From Batkoa obscura (Eukaryota > Entomophthoromycota > Entomophthoromycetes > Entomophthorales > Batkoaceae): a DNA stretch of 64,000 bases. The stretch is taken from assembly GCA_030770535.1 (NCBI GenBank), contig JASVEC010000002.1, positions 620,001 through 684,000 of the forward strand, written 5' to 3'. Each line of letters begins with the position of its first letter. Position 1 is the first letter of the stretch. The position numbers and the translations under genes are program-made. Shown piece after piece: positions 35,215 through 45,445 of the stretch. The notes beneath the pieces are model-generated. The model had not been told where the DNA came from. It made no database searches and was given only the letters and a program-made list of their open reading frames with translations.

Positions 35215-35366
35215 TCCCACCAACTTACAATCGAAGGGGTTTTCTCATTCCGTATATAATTAGCATATTACCAAACTCAACTAGTTTACACCATTTAAGC
35301 TCGCATTTTTAATCCATTAAAGTTTCTAATTTTTAGGGTTTAAACTCGGCTAAAGATGAAGCTTAT

Positions 35367-35423
35367 ACTCCAACCAATAAATAAACAACTTGCATACTGA
35401 GGTTCTGCATAATTGGTTGGAGT
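35367..35423. promoter_or_regulatory. 12-bp inverted repeat carrying paired CCAAT boxes
   Basis: ACTCCAACCAAT and its exact reverse complement ATTGGTTGGAGT are separated by 33 nt, about 176 nt upstream of the carnitine acetyltransferase start. Each arm contains a CCAAT box, the site of the Hap2/3/5 complex that controls respiratory and carbon genes in fungi. That role here is inference. Confidence 0.45.
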
Positions 35424-35598
35424 TTATGCGGTGGATTGAGGTCATCTGCTCTTTTGAAAATTTTTGGGTAAGTTGCTTAATTAATATAGAGATTTTTCGA
35501 TCATGTGCTTTCAATTGAAAAAGAGACACAGTTGAGCAATAAAAAGAGCTCATGAAAATCTACTCGAAGTCTTTTATTTAAAAAAAAGTAAAAGCTTA

Positions 35599-37657
35599 AT
35601 GTTACGTACCCTTTTAAAGAGCAGGTAAGTTAAAATGAATAATATTTTAATGTAAATGTTGAATTCCTTTATTTTTAGAAATTTAATTAGAACTATGAGC
35701 ACTTCCAAAGTCAATTTAAACTTAGCAGCTGCTACTACCTCTACTCCAGAAATAACTAAACCATTATATCAATTTCAAAATAGTTTACCAAAACTTCCAG
35801 TTCCTGAATTAGAGGCTACATTAAAGAAATATATTAAAACTGTTAAACCATTGGTATCTGAAGAGCAATATCAAAATACTTTAAAAGTAGTTGAAAAGTT
35901 TCAAAACGAAGTTGGACCCGAACTACAAAAGAGATTACAAGCTAGGGCTTCAAATGAATCTATTTTAAACTGGTTAGATGCTTGGTGGAATGATATAGCT
36001 TATTTTTCGTATCGTGATCCAGTTGTTATTTATGTATCTTATTTTTATGTTTATAATATGCTACCAAGTCAAATTAAGAATACTACCAGAGGTGCAGAGA
36101 TTATTCAAGCTGCTTTACAATTTAAAGATTTAGTTGTAAGTGAAGAACTAGAACCAGAGAAAGATCGTAAAGGACCATTATGCATGTCCACCTATAAATA
36201 CATGTTTAATGCTACTCGTATCCCAGCAGAAGGTTCGGATTATGTTGAAACTTTTGATATGGAAAAGAATCAACATGTGATTGTAGCTAGAAAAAACAAA
36301 TTTTTTAAATTGGAATTAAATAATAAAAATGGTCAACGATTATCTACCAAAGAAATTGATTATCAATTAAGTCAAATTATTGAATTAGCTGGTGATAAAG
36401 CAGATCCAAATCCTATTGGTCTTCTTACTACTCAAAATAGGGATATCTGGTTAGATGTAAGTTTATTGGCATTTCTTTTAACTATCAGTTTATTTATTTA
36501 TTTATTTAGGCACGTAATAAGTTGCTTCAACATTCTAAAAAAAATTCAGAATCATTAAATGCTGTTGAATCTGCTTCTTTCCTTTTATGTTTGGATGAAA
36601 CTTCACCTGCTAATAAAGATGAGGCTTCTAGAGCTTGCTGGCACGGAGATGGTAAAAACAGATTTTTTGATAAATCACTTCAATTTATTGTATTTGAAAA
36701 TGGGGTAGCTGGTTTCAACGGAGAAGTAAGCTTATTTTATTATACTTAATACAGTTTAATAATAATTATTTACTTTAGCATTCAAGAATGGATGGTACTC
36801 CAACTTGTCGTTTAAATGATTATGTCAATACTGTTTTAACTAAAAAACAAGTCAACCATGGTACTTCTTTCAATAAAGAAGGATTATTACCACCAACAGA
36901 ATTAAAATTTGAACTAAATAATGATATTCAAACTATTATTAAGGAATCCGAAGTTGCTTTTAATAATTTAATTAATAAACATGATCTAAAAGTGGTTAAA
37001 TCAAGCTATGGTAAAAACAGCATTAAAAAATTTAAGGTTAGTCCGGATGCCTATGCTCAAATGGTAATTCAATTAGCCTTTTATCTTTTACATGGTAAAT
37101 TTGGACCTACTTATGAATCGGCTACTACAAGAAGATTCCATTCTGGACGTACTGAAGTTTGTAGAACTGTATCTGAAGATAGTGTTGCTTTTTGTAAAGG
37201 AATGGTTAATGATCAATTAAGTTTAAAACAAAAACATGAATTAGTTTTAAAGGCAATTCAATCCCATGTAGCTTATATTTCTGATGCTGTAGAAGGTAAA
37301 GGAGTTGATAGACATTTATTAGGTCTTAAACTTAGCGTAAATAAGGATGAGCCTGTACCAGAACTATTCAAAGATCCTTCTTATACTTTTACTAGCCATT
37401 GGAACTTATCTACTTCTCAATTAAGTTCTGAACACTTTGATGGTTATGGTTGGGGTGAAGTTGTACCTGATGGTTATGGTATTGCCTATATGATTAAAAA
37501 AGATGCAATTCAATTTAATGTTACAGCTATTAAGCCAGTAAATAATACAAATGATGGTTATATCACACCCGATGTGAATGCTATGGCTGATTCACTTCAT
37601 AAATCTTTGGAGCTTATTAGAGCCGTATTTGCTGCTAGTGAAAAAGCTAAACTTTAG
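35599..37657 (+). CDS. CAT2: carnitine O-acetyltransferase, dual mitochondrial/peroxisomal
   Basis: Transfers acetyl groups between CoA and carnitine so that acetyl units can leave peroxisomes and enter mitochondria. Four exons, 35599-35624, 35679-36456, 36510-36725 and 36779-37657 (introns 53-54 nt), give 632 residues, the usual length. The first exon and start of the second encode MLRTLLKSRNLIRT, a basic presequence, before a second Met (MSTSKVNL). Family marks are LPKLPVPELEATLKKYI, WWNDIAYFSYRDPV, the catalytic His in GEHSRMDGTP (codon at 36779, the start of exon 4), YESATTRRFHSGRTEVCR, and the C-terminal STSQLSSEHFDGYGWG segment. The protein ends in AKL, a peroxisomal PTS1-type signal. 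Starting at the second Met would leave only the peroxisomal signal, as known for yeast Cat2. Confidence 0.93.
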
Positions 37658-37816
37658 ATTTTCTTTACAAAAATATAATAAACTACATTTAAATATTAAT
37701 TTATCTTTTATCATTCTAATAATAGTTCTTGTTTAAAATGGAATCGATTTCAATATTGAAATTTTATAAAAACAAAATAAAATACAAGTATCTTACTACA
37801 TAATACATATAACCAT

Positions 37817-38238
37817 TTATTTTGTAACCCTTTTATCTTCCAATTCACTAAGGTATCTGAGGAGATCAGCAAGAGTAGTAAAAGTGATAGCTTTCTCAAT
37901 AGGAATATTAAAGAGTAGCTCCTTTTCTAAAGCATTAAGAAATGGAACTAAATTACTAGAGTTCACTCCCAAGTCTTTAGATAACTCCATATTGGGTTTT
38001 AACTATCAAGATAGAGATTATAAATGTGTTTTATTTGAATTACTTTTTTATCGATTACCTCTTTATCTATGCCCTGCACCTTCTTAATAATGTCAAAGAT
38101 TCTATTTTCAGCTGGATCTTCAATTTTGGATTTGAAGCCTTCAATGCTTATTCGATTGACACCATAAATCATTTGTAACTTGCCCATCTTGCTTACTCTC
38201 ACTGTTGATATCTTGGGTAATAAACGTAATAATCTCAT
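37817..38238 (-). CDS. ACP1: mitochondrial acyl carrier protein
   Basis: Carries acyl chains on 4'-phosphopantetheine in mitochondrial fatty-acid synthesis and is usually also a complex I and Fe-S assembly subunit. Two exons, 38238-38059 and 38002-37817, around a 56-nt intron, give 121 residues. A basic N-terminus (MRLLRLLPKISTVRVSK) is a likely presequence. Helix 1 is ENRIFDIIKKVQGIDKE. After splicing, MELSKDLGVNSSNLV holds the attachment Ser in place of the usual LGxDSLD, so Asp-Ser-Leu is Asn-Ser-Ser here. NALEKELLFNIPIEKAITFTT then matches the family helix 3 region. The changed site is unusual, but the Ser is kept. It is convergent with the carnitine acetyltransferase gene. Confidence 0.8.
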
Positions 38239-38853
38239 TTTTTAAAATTTTTTAAAGTTTATTTTCACTTAGCATTTTATTTATAGTTTTTTATTACTTT
38301 ACGTCATGATGGGTTCATTTCTAATATTACTTAATTGTGCTTTGTTATTGTTAATTATTTAATTGGTTTGAATTCTTGGTTTAAAGTGTATAATAAAGTG
38401 TAAGCTTATTTAGTTATATAGTTATTAGCTTTGAATATTCAAATTACTATATACAATAATAGCTTTGAAGGAATTAAACCATGTAAACAATCTAAATAAT
38501 GGTCTGAATTGGTAACAAAAATAGACATGAATTTGCAAGTAGATTTTTGATAATAATACCTATTTCATTTTTTTTATTGGTATAATATCTAATATATTAA
38601 AATATACAAAATTATATACTAAAAACAATATACTACGATATTATACATATATAGAATATGATGATTTTATGTAGTATATTGATATTTATAATAATAAAAC
38701 CAAGCTTTATCAACATTTAGATTCAACAAAAAATAAAGATTATCGTTTAATCTTACAATTCAAAACATTTAAAGCATAGATCAACTTAACTATTAATAAT
38801 TTTACCAAATATATATTAAAAATAACCGGAAAAAGTATAGCCAATTTAATCAC
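38239..38853. other. AT-rich spacer
   Basis: Upstream region of the ACP gene and 3' flank of the proteasome gene; no further feature is seen. Confidence 0.5.
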
Positions 38854-39670
38854 TTAATTTGAAGTAGCTAAATAATCCTTAACTTCACTAGGAGAAAGAC
38901 GACGGAAGTGAGCACCGTGTTGGATACCAAAGCCAGATTGGGGCATTTGACTTGGATTTGGAACTGTAGATTCCCCAATGATACCAATTTCAATATTACT
39001 TTCATTCATAACACCTTCAAACCCTTCTTTAAGAGTTAAAATAGCGGTGTGTACTGCGTCTTCTAATAACATTTCAGCATCATATCTCTTTTCTAAGAAG
39101 CTTTTAGCAGCTACCATATTTTTACCAATGGCAGTTGCTTTCCAAGGAAAATAAGAACCAGAAGGATCCACTTGATATAAACTAGGCTCACCCTTATCAT
39201 AGCCTGCAATCAATAAAGAGACTCCAAATGGCCTTACCCCTCCTTTTTGTGTAAATTCTTGCATCACCCCAGCTACTTCTTTTACTAATGCTAAATTACT
39301 GGGATCTTCTAAATATACTCGACGATATGCTTGACTTGATTTACGTGCTCGATTCACTAATACTCGTGCATCAGGGCCCATTCCACTATAGACCATACCA
39401 ATGGTACCATTGACATTACTGATCTTTTCGCTACTACTACTATCTACTAAAATTGAACCGCTCTTTTTTTCAGTTGCTATAACAATACCGTTTTTGGCTA
39501 AATTGAAATGGTTAAGAAATTAAAGTTTGAAATTAAAAACAAATAAATTTATATTTACCTTTTATACCAACTGAAGTTACACCTTTGGAAACAGCAGTTA
39601 AGGCATGTTCGATTTGACCTAATTTACCAGAGGGTGAGAAAGTCGTCAATGAAAAATTATATTGGGACAT
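38854..39670 (-). CDS. PRE8: 20S proteasome subunit alpha2
   Basis: Structural alpha-ring subunit of the 20S proteasome core. Two exons, 39670-39559 and 39497-38854, around a 61-nt intron, give 251 residues. The N-terminus [20 protein letters not shown] is the alpha-subunit signature in its alpha2 form. [55 protein letters not shown] and the ending [13 protein letters not shown] all match alpha2 (PSMA2/Pre8) specifically. The intron interrupts the codon after VGIK. The loop near the C-terminus (about residues 218-235) is longer than usual. Confidence 0.95.
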
Positions 39671-40020
39671 ATTGGGTTATTGTTATTTTTTTAATAAACT
39701 AAAAAGCTTGGGATTTTTTTTGGAGTTTTAAATTAAGTGAGATGGTATTTTATTGGTTTATTTTTTAAGCTTTCAAGTGCTGACTTACGTCAGCCTAATA
39801 TTGTTGGAAAGTTAAGCTGAATTCGAAGAGTAGTAATAATACTTAAATATTGAATAAATAAATTTAATGGGTTTCTTTTTAAAATATAATAAAAATGAAA
39901 TTAAAATAGACTATCTTTAATAGAAAAATAAAAAAGCAAAAATAACTTAAAATGCAATAATGATTTAATGATTTTTTTAAATGGGCATATAGTCAAAAAT
40001 AAACTACAAAAATATAGCTC
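39671..40020. other. spacer
   Basis: Short AT-rich gap holding the promoter of the proteasome gene and the 3' flank of the TRIC-like gene. Nothing else is seen. Confidence 0.5.
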
Positions 40021-41279
40021 TTATTCGTGAGGTGGAACGGATCTTACAGAAAGTCTTGAAGGGGAAGGTGGACGACTTTTTAATATATTACCATTTTCAT
40101 TGGGATTTTTATTAATACCATTAATATTAAGTTCTCTAATACCATTCATTTTTTTATTACCATTAGTTTTAGCTTGAGAATCGAAAGATGAATTTAAAGC
40201 ATTAATATCTTCGATTTGCTCTTTATTAATAGGTTTCTCAATAACTCCATTACTCTTTGATGAATATTTAACAAACTTAAACATTGAATTTACCACATAT
40301 TCTTCATAAAATAAAACACAAGTAAACAAAATACATACAATAACTTGAGCGTCTGATAAATTAACATTACCAATTAATGAGATAATGGATTCTAATTGAT
40401 CAAATAAATTGAACTGTTTGGCTAATTGAATCAAGTGTTGTGCACTAATTAATTCTTGAGTTGTACTAACTATATAAAAGATAGCTAAATAAAATGGAGT
40501 ACGTATACCTAATGGTATATTCTTAACAAAATTAGGTGTTTGTAATCCCCATTCTGGTTGATTTAGCTTAAATAAATCTAAGAAAGTTAAATCCTTATTG
40601 TTGTTTAATAATGATATAATTGATATTATACTTACCCATCATTATTCCACCTCCACAAGCAGCTACAGTACCTCCCAAAATCATAGCTACATAAGAATTA
40701 GCTAATGGTAATGAATTACTTGCTCTAATAATATCAATAGTTGAAGTTACAGCAAAACCACGACTTACACCATCAGCAATAATAAGTAATGGGTTGATTA
40801 AAGATAGAAATGGAAGTAATATTTTAAATATTAAATCATTTGGTGAATAAAATATAATAAAATGAATTGTACTTTATAATAAAATATAAATGTTATAAAA
40901 ATAAAGAATAAACTAAGTTAAAGTTACCTATATAATGGTATAATAGTATTAGAAGCTAACCATGGTACATATCTACCAAACAAAAAACCTAAATTGATTT
41001 ATTAATAAATTTAAGAAACAAAATAATAAATAAACAATAAAACTTACTACTTAATATACCACCACCTAAACCTAAAATAATATTAACAATTAAAGCCTGT
41101 AACCAAGGAACTTGATATTTATTATTAGTTGATTTATCACCAAATAAATATCTTGAAAACAAAGCAACACGAGTAGCATGTAAAGTAGATAAGATAGATA
41201 ATGGTAAATATTGACTATGCCAATGTGTTTTTGGTAAATTTAATATACCCCATTTAATTAATTCTAAATTACTCAACAT
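40021..41279 (-). CDS. TRIC-like membrane channel protein
   Basis: Four exons, 41279-41048, 40988-40928, 40871-40636 and 40577-40021 (introns 56-59 nt), give 361 residues. The protein has about seven hydrophobic helices in two similar halves. Each half carries a Gly-rich kink after a polar face (WLQALIVNIILGLGGGILSS and VAMILGGTVAACGGGIMM), the arrangement of trimeric intracellular cation (TRIC/TMEM38) channels. A hydrophilic tail of about 90 residues, rich in Asn, Lys and Ser, follows (ending RPPSPSRLSVRSVPPHE). TRIC channels balance charge during Ca2+ release from the ER; that role here is by analogy. The acceptor of the last intron was chosen because it keeps the frame (IMM then DLFKLNQPEW). 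Confidence 0.62.
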
Positions 41280-41668
41280 TTCTCTTTTATTATTAAACTA
41301 AACAACTTTTATTATTTTTATTGTTTGTTTTTTTGTTTGTTTTATAATCTTTTGTTTTTCGTTTTGTAAAAAGAGTAAGCTTCAACTTTGGTTTATTTCT
41401 AATTAACTTTATGTTCCCGTAAACTAGAATTTATTCAACCATTTATTATCGTTTCTCATTTACTATAATTGGTTTTTATAGAAAAAATCAAGCTCCATGG
41501 TATCCTTTCATTGGCTTATAATATATTACCACTTCTGATTGGCTACTATAAATCTAAAATTACTAATCTTCAATTTCCATGTAAGCAATAAATAGATTTA
41601 TTTAAATAGAAAAACAAATAATAAATTAATAAATTAGTATGTATTAAAAATTATAAAAATTATTCAAT
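41280..41668. other. spacer
   Basis: Promoter region of the TRIC-like gene and 3' flank of the seven-helix gene. ATTGG and CCAAT-like words are present but no clear element. Confidence 0.45.
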
Positions 41669-42514
41669 TTAACTGGAGGATTTATTGTATAATGAAGAAG
41701 ACATTGATACAATAAAAAAGAAGGATGATTTAGTATTACTTAAAAATAAATGCTTTGAAATATAAAATAAAATATTCGATTGAAGTGCCCATTTAAGATG
41801 AAAGATAACATCATTATTAGCATTTGGTAAACTTGCGGAGGTAACTATCATTGGTATATATAATATCATTCCATAAGTATAATATAATAATATTGAGGCT
41901 AAAATTAAATTATTGTCCTTAAATAATTCTTTATAATTATATTTTAATACTAATAATATTACTGATAATAATGTCAATGAAAAAAGATTAATACTAAACT
42001 CAACCCATGAATAAATTGCCAAATAATGAACATTCATAGTAGCAGAACAGAAATCGAATTCATCTTTAAATCCATTAATACTAAAAAATAACATTAATAA
42101 AGAGCAAATCTTTAAAGCACTATTGATTATTATGTAACTTATTGATATGCCCTGTAATAATAGTTTATGCTTTATTACTTCAGACAGCACATTTAAAATT
42201 GCTATTACAATTAAAATATCCGATAAAGATACACTTATCATTGCCATTGTTATATTTAATTTTGGTTTTATAGTACATAATGTATTATTGTAAAAATCTG
42301 ATATTCTACTTATATGACAACAAATTGCTGTTGCTCCTATAACTAGTATTAAGATGGTATAAATGTTTAACACTTTTTTGATTATAGTTTGAAACAGATT
42401 AATAATTAGTTTTATATGAAAAACGAAAGTAAGTGAATAAATCAATAAATCTTGATTAACAGTTCTAAAATAATCTGTTGGTAAAGATATTATTATTGGA
42501 TCCATTTTTTCCAC
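41669..42514 (-). CDS. seven-helix membrane protein of unknown function
   Basis: Single exon, 281 residues, with seven hydrophobic segments at about 22-42, 48-68, 89-112, 122-146, 165-192, 201-228 and 238-258. A short N-terminus carries acidic residues and a Ser/Asn-rich C-terminus (SMSSSLYNKSSS) could be phosphorylated. The layout suggests a G-protein-coupled receptor-like protein, but I see no DRY, NPxxY or other class motif and cannot name a family. Cysteines at about 66 and 80 flank the second and third helices. It could also be an orphan transporter subunit. It lies head to tail with the TRIC-like gene on the same strand. Confidence 0.55.
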   Translation of the reverse strand: MEKMDPIIISLPTDYFRTVNQDLLIYSLTFVFHIKLIINLFQTIIKKVLNIYTILILVIGATAICCHISRISDFYNNTLCTIKPKLNITMAMISVSLSDILIVIAILNVLSEVIKHKLLLQGISISYIIINSALKICSLLMLFFSINGFKDEFDFCSATMNVHYLAIYSWVEFSINLFSLTLLSVILLVLKYNYKELFKDNNLILASILLYYTYGMILYIPMIVTSASLPNANNDVIFHLKWALQSNILFYISKHLFLSNTKSSFFFIVSMSSSLYNKSSS

Positions 42515-43327
42515 TATAAAATTTTAATAAAAGTGAGCAATATCATTTGAATTTCACTTATTTTATATCTTTTTACTTACCCCATTTTATTACATAACAT
42601 ATCATTAGTATTTTGTTAGAATCCAAAATTGGATAAATTAAAAATCAGAAATGAGGAGAAACAATAAAATGGGATTATTTATTAACCTTATTCCTTGTTC
42701 AGTTAGAATAGCTTGCAGTTAAACGCCTTTCTTTATTTTTAATTTGCTTCAATATTTTTTAATATGAATTTAGGATTATAAGAAAAACTCTGGTCTTAAA
42801 ATTCACATTAGAAAAATCAACCACAAGTTAAAATCAATAAATACATCTAACTGCATGTAGCTCTAAATTATGGAATTTTTCTATGAATAAACTTCGGACA
42901 CTTCTATTTATATCCTTATGAGTTGTATTAAATAGAAATTAACGTTCTTTGCTTTTTATCATCGAGGTTTAGTTTAATTATAACTACTACAAAAATAAAT
43001 ATAAAATAGCTAACTTTATAAATTAATGGAAAACAAAATTTTCTTAAATAAAATTATTATTAAACAAAAAAATTTATGATGATTTTTACCAATTTTCTAA
43101 AACCACCTTATTATGTTATACTTCCTCCAGAGCGCAATGACTATCGTGCTTATTAATGATAATATTTTAATAATTGTTGTATTTTAATGAATTTTAGAAA
43201 ACAACCTTTTAAAGAATTTTCCTAGTAAAATGAAATCAAAGTTAATAAATTTATATGATAGTATAACAAAAGACTATCTATTGATATAAAACTTAATTTG
43301 AATAATTTGGTATAGTATACTTGATGT

Positions 43328-43412
43328 GGGGATGTCTGAATTAGTTTCATTATTTTATCCAATTTTTAAATATTTTGTATTTTAAAAACTTCGGTTAAAA
43401 TTCTATAGAATC
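43328..43412 (+). mobile_element. degraded MITE copy
   Basis: GGGGATGTCTG, AGTTTCATTATTTTATCCA and a following TTAAA-rich stretch are recognisable. The core and right end are lost. Confidence 0.5.
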
Positions 43413-43546
43413 AAATCTTTTATTAAAACAAAAGTACCCGAACACAGTTTTAAATTATTCTATTATAGTTTATATTGTAAGCTAGCTGAATTTCTACTAG
43501 ATTTTAAATACATTTTCTTAGAAAACTTCATTGAAAAACATTTATT

Positions 43547-43643
43547 GGGGATATATTTTTGTTTAAGAATTTTACTAACAAGTTTTCCGCTCAAATAGTG
43601 CTTGAAAAATGGAAAAAGTAATGAAACCAAAAAGAATATCCCC
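43547..43643 (-). mobile_element. MITE copy, GGGGATGT family
   Basis: Full-length reverse copy (GGGGATAT ... ATATCCCC) with a slightly changed core (TAGTGCTT). Confidence 0.85.
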
Positions 43644-44800
43644 ATATGTTAAAAAAGTTACTAAAAATAAAAAAATAAAAAATCCATTTAAACATAGTTA
43701 GGTTTACTAAGAAACTGGTAATTATATATAATACAAATCAAAAATAAAAGTAACATTTTAAAGATATAACAGGTAAGTTCAAGATAAGCTAAAATATAAA
43801 ATTCTTTGATTACTCTATATCTAAGGGTATTTGTGTTTTACTGTGTTTTTAATAAAATAATGAAAGTGTCATAGATTGATTATTGTTTAAGCTTAAAAAT
43901 ACTAATCAGATGTTAAATATTTTATAGATGCTTTTTGAGTGTATAGTATGAGATTGGGAAAGAATGGAGACAAGTCATATATCAAGCTGCTTTTAAGGAA
44001 TAAACTTGTTAAAAATAGATAGAAATGTTCTTGATTAATGACCTTTTACTATAAATTTTAGCAGAAAATTCAAATATTGGTAAAGTCAAAAAGGTAAATT
44101 AGATATTAAGAAAAATTAACTTGTCAATGTATTTTAAGTTTAAGTTATCCGTTAAAAAATTCTTTAAACTTTGAAACCTTTTTTGAATATTCTATATTTA
44201 TATTCTCTAGATTTTTCAAGTTCTTAGATAAAGCAAAGCTTTTTTATAAATAGCAATAAAAAAGCGACTATATAGCTACTACCTTACTTCATCTAAACTA
44301 TATAAAACTTAATACCAAAATAAACAATAATAGTCTCCTTATTTATTTTCATCTTTTTTATCATTAATTAGCTTGTACAAATCGTAATAAGTACATATTT
44401 TTTCTTTCCAATTTTTTATCTGGTCAGTACAAATTTAGCTGCCTTCTTTTCAACTTTTTGATTCTATAATTTTTTCATAAGCATTTAATGTTTTATACTT
44501 TTCAAGATAAAATAATAATATTACAAATAATAATATTACAAATAATAATATTACAGATAATAAATTTTAATAAAATTAAATTTGATTTATTCTATCATTT
44601 TAAAAATGAAAGATTAATTTATTATTATATGATGATATTATTGAAAACCAATTGTAGTTCTTTATGAAAACGAACATATTGTATAGTATCAATTTTATTC
44701 TATAAAGATAAATTGGTGACTATAACCATAAATAATCCAATAATTCAAATACATGATTTATTTAAGAAATGATGTATAATGAGAGACAAAGAAAGAGTAC

Positions 44801-45337
44801 CTATATTAGTAGATAATTCAAACTCATCCTTTCTGTGCTGTTAGTTATAGATGAAGGAGAAGAAGAGATCGAATTGCTCATTGAGTTATAATTTGATTCG
44901 AAGTTTTCTTGAGATGAAAGTGGAGGTGAAAAATTTAGAGTGTTATTATTCCTTTCAGGGGATGAAGCTAAAGGAAGCTTTAAAAAATGAGAGGTTTTAA
45001 TCTCATCTTTCCATTGTAAACCTGTGTTTATTGGAATAAAATTAGTCGTCCTCTTTTCTACTGATCTACGATTCTGAAACCAAATTTGAAATTCTCTTGG
45101 ATTCATTTGTAACTGCTCAGATAACTTTTTTCTTGTCAATTTAGATGGATAAGGGTTAATTTTATATATGGATTCTAATATTTTGCGTCGCTCTCTCTTG
45201 AATATCCCTCTGGGGCCTTTTTCCTCAATATTAATATTAATCTTATCATCATTGTTCATATTATAGTTCGTTTTATTATTATAAATAGATGGAAAATTAT
45301 AGGTATAGTTTTTATAGATCTTAGCAGGCTCTAGCAT
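44801..45337 (-). CDS. homeodomain protein, divergent paralogue
   Basis: Single exon, 178 residues from the start I prefer (MLEPAKIYKNYTYNF). An upstream in-frame Met at 45445 would lengthen it. The chosen start aligns with the MLDSIESYKTYTYNF start of the two other copies and lies 63 nt below a conserved TATATAAATA box. The homeodomain is of classical 60-residue type, with helix 3 REFQIWFQNRRSVEKR (Trp48, Gln50, Asn51). It is followed by INTGLQW, a Ser/Asn-rich region and the terminal motif RMSLNYLLI shared by all three copies. It is probably a DNA-binding regulator. It faces away from the tandem pair and is much more diverged from them than they are from each other. Confidence 0.85.
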   Translation of the reverse strand: MLEPAKIYKNYTYNFPSIYNNKTNYNMNNDDKININIEEKGPRGIFKRERRKILESIYKINPYPSKLTRKKLSEQLQMNPREFQIWFQNRRSVEKRTTNFIPINTGLQWKDEIKTSHFLKLPLASSPERNNNTLNFSPPLSSQENFESNYNSMSNSISSSPSSITNSTERMSLNYLLI

Positions 45338-45399
45338 AGCTTGCAATAGATAAATAGATAAAAATGTCTTTTTTAAAGTTAGAAGTTGTTTCTGAGCTC

Positions 45400-45409
45400 T
45401 ATTTATATA
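45400..45409 (-). promoter_or_regulatory. TATA box of the divergent homeobox gene
   Basis: TATATAAATA on the minus strand lies in a stretch similar to the promoters at 51818 and 57712 (preceded by GATTTAT...GACTT and GAAGAAAA-like words). Conservation across paralogues supports function. Confidence 0.65.
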
Positions 45410-45445
45410 CTTTTTTCTTCCGAAGTCAAATGAATAATAAATCAT

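Larger units (their letters stand above)
42515..44800. other. AT-rich spacer with two MITEs
   Basis: Two MITE copies (43328-43412 degraded, 43547-43643 full) are the only recognised content. A 60-codon minus frame at 43463-43645 lies largely in the second MITE and is not a gene. Confidence 0.5.

Noticed and set aside
43463-43645. 60-codon minus-strand frame
   Set aside because: About half of it is the MITE at 43547-43643, and it has no independent support.
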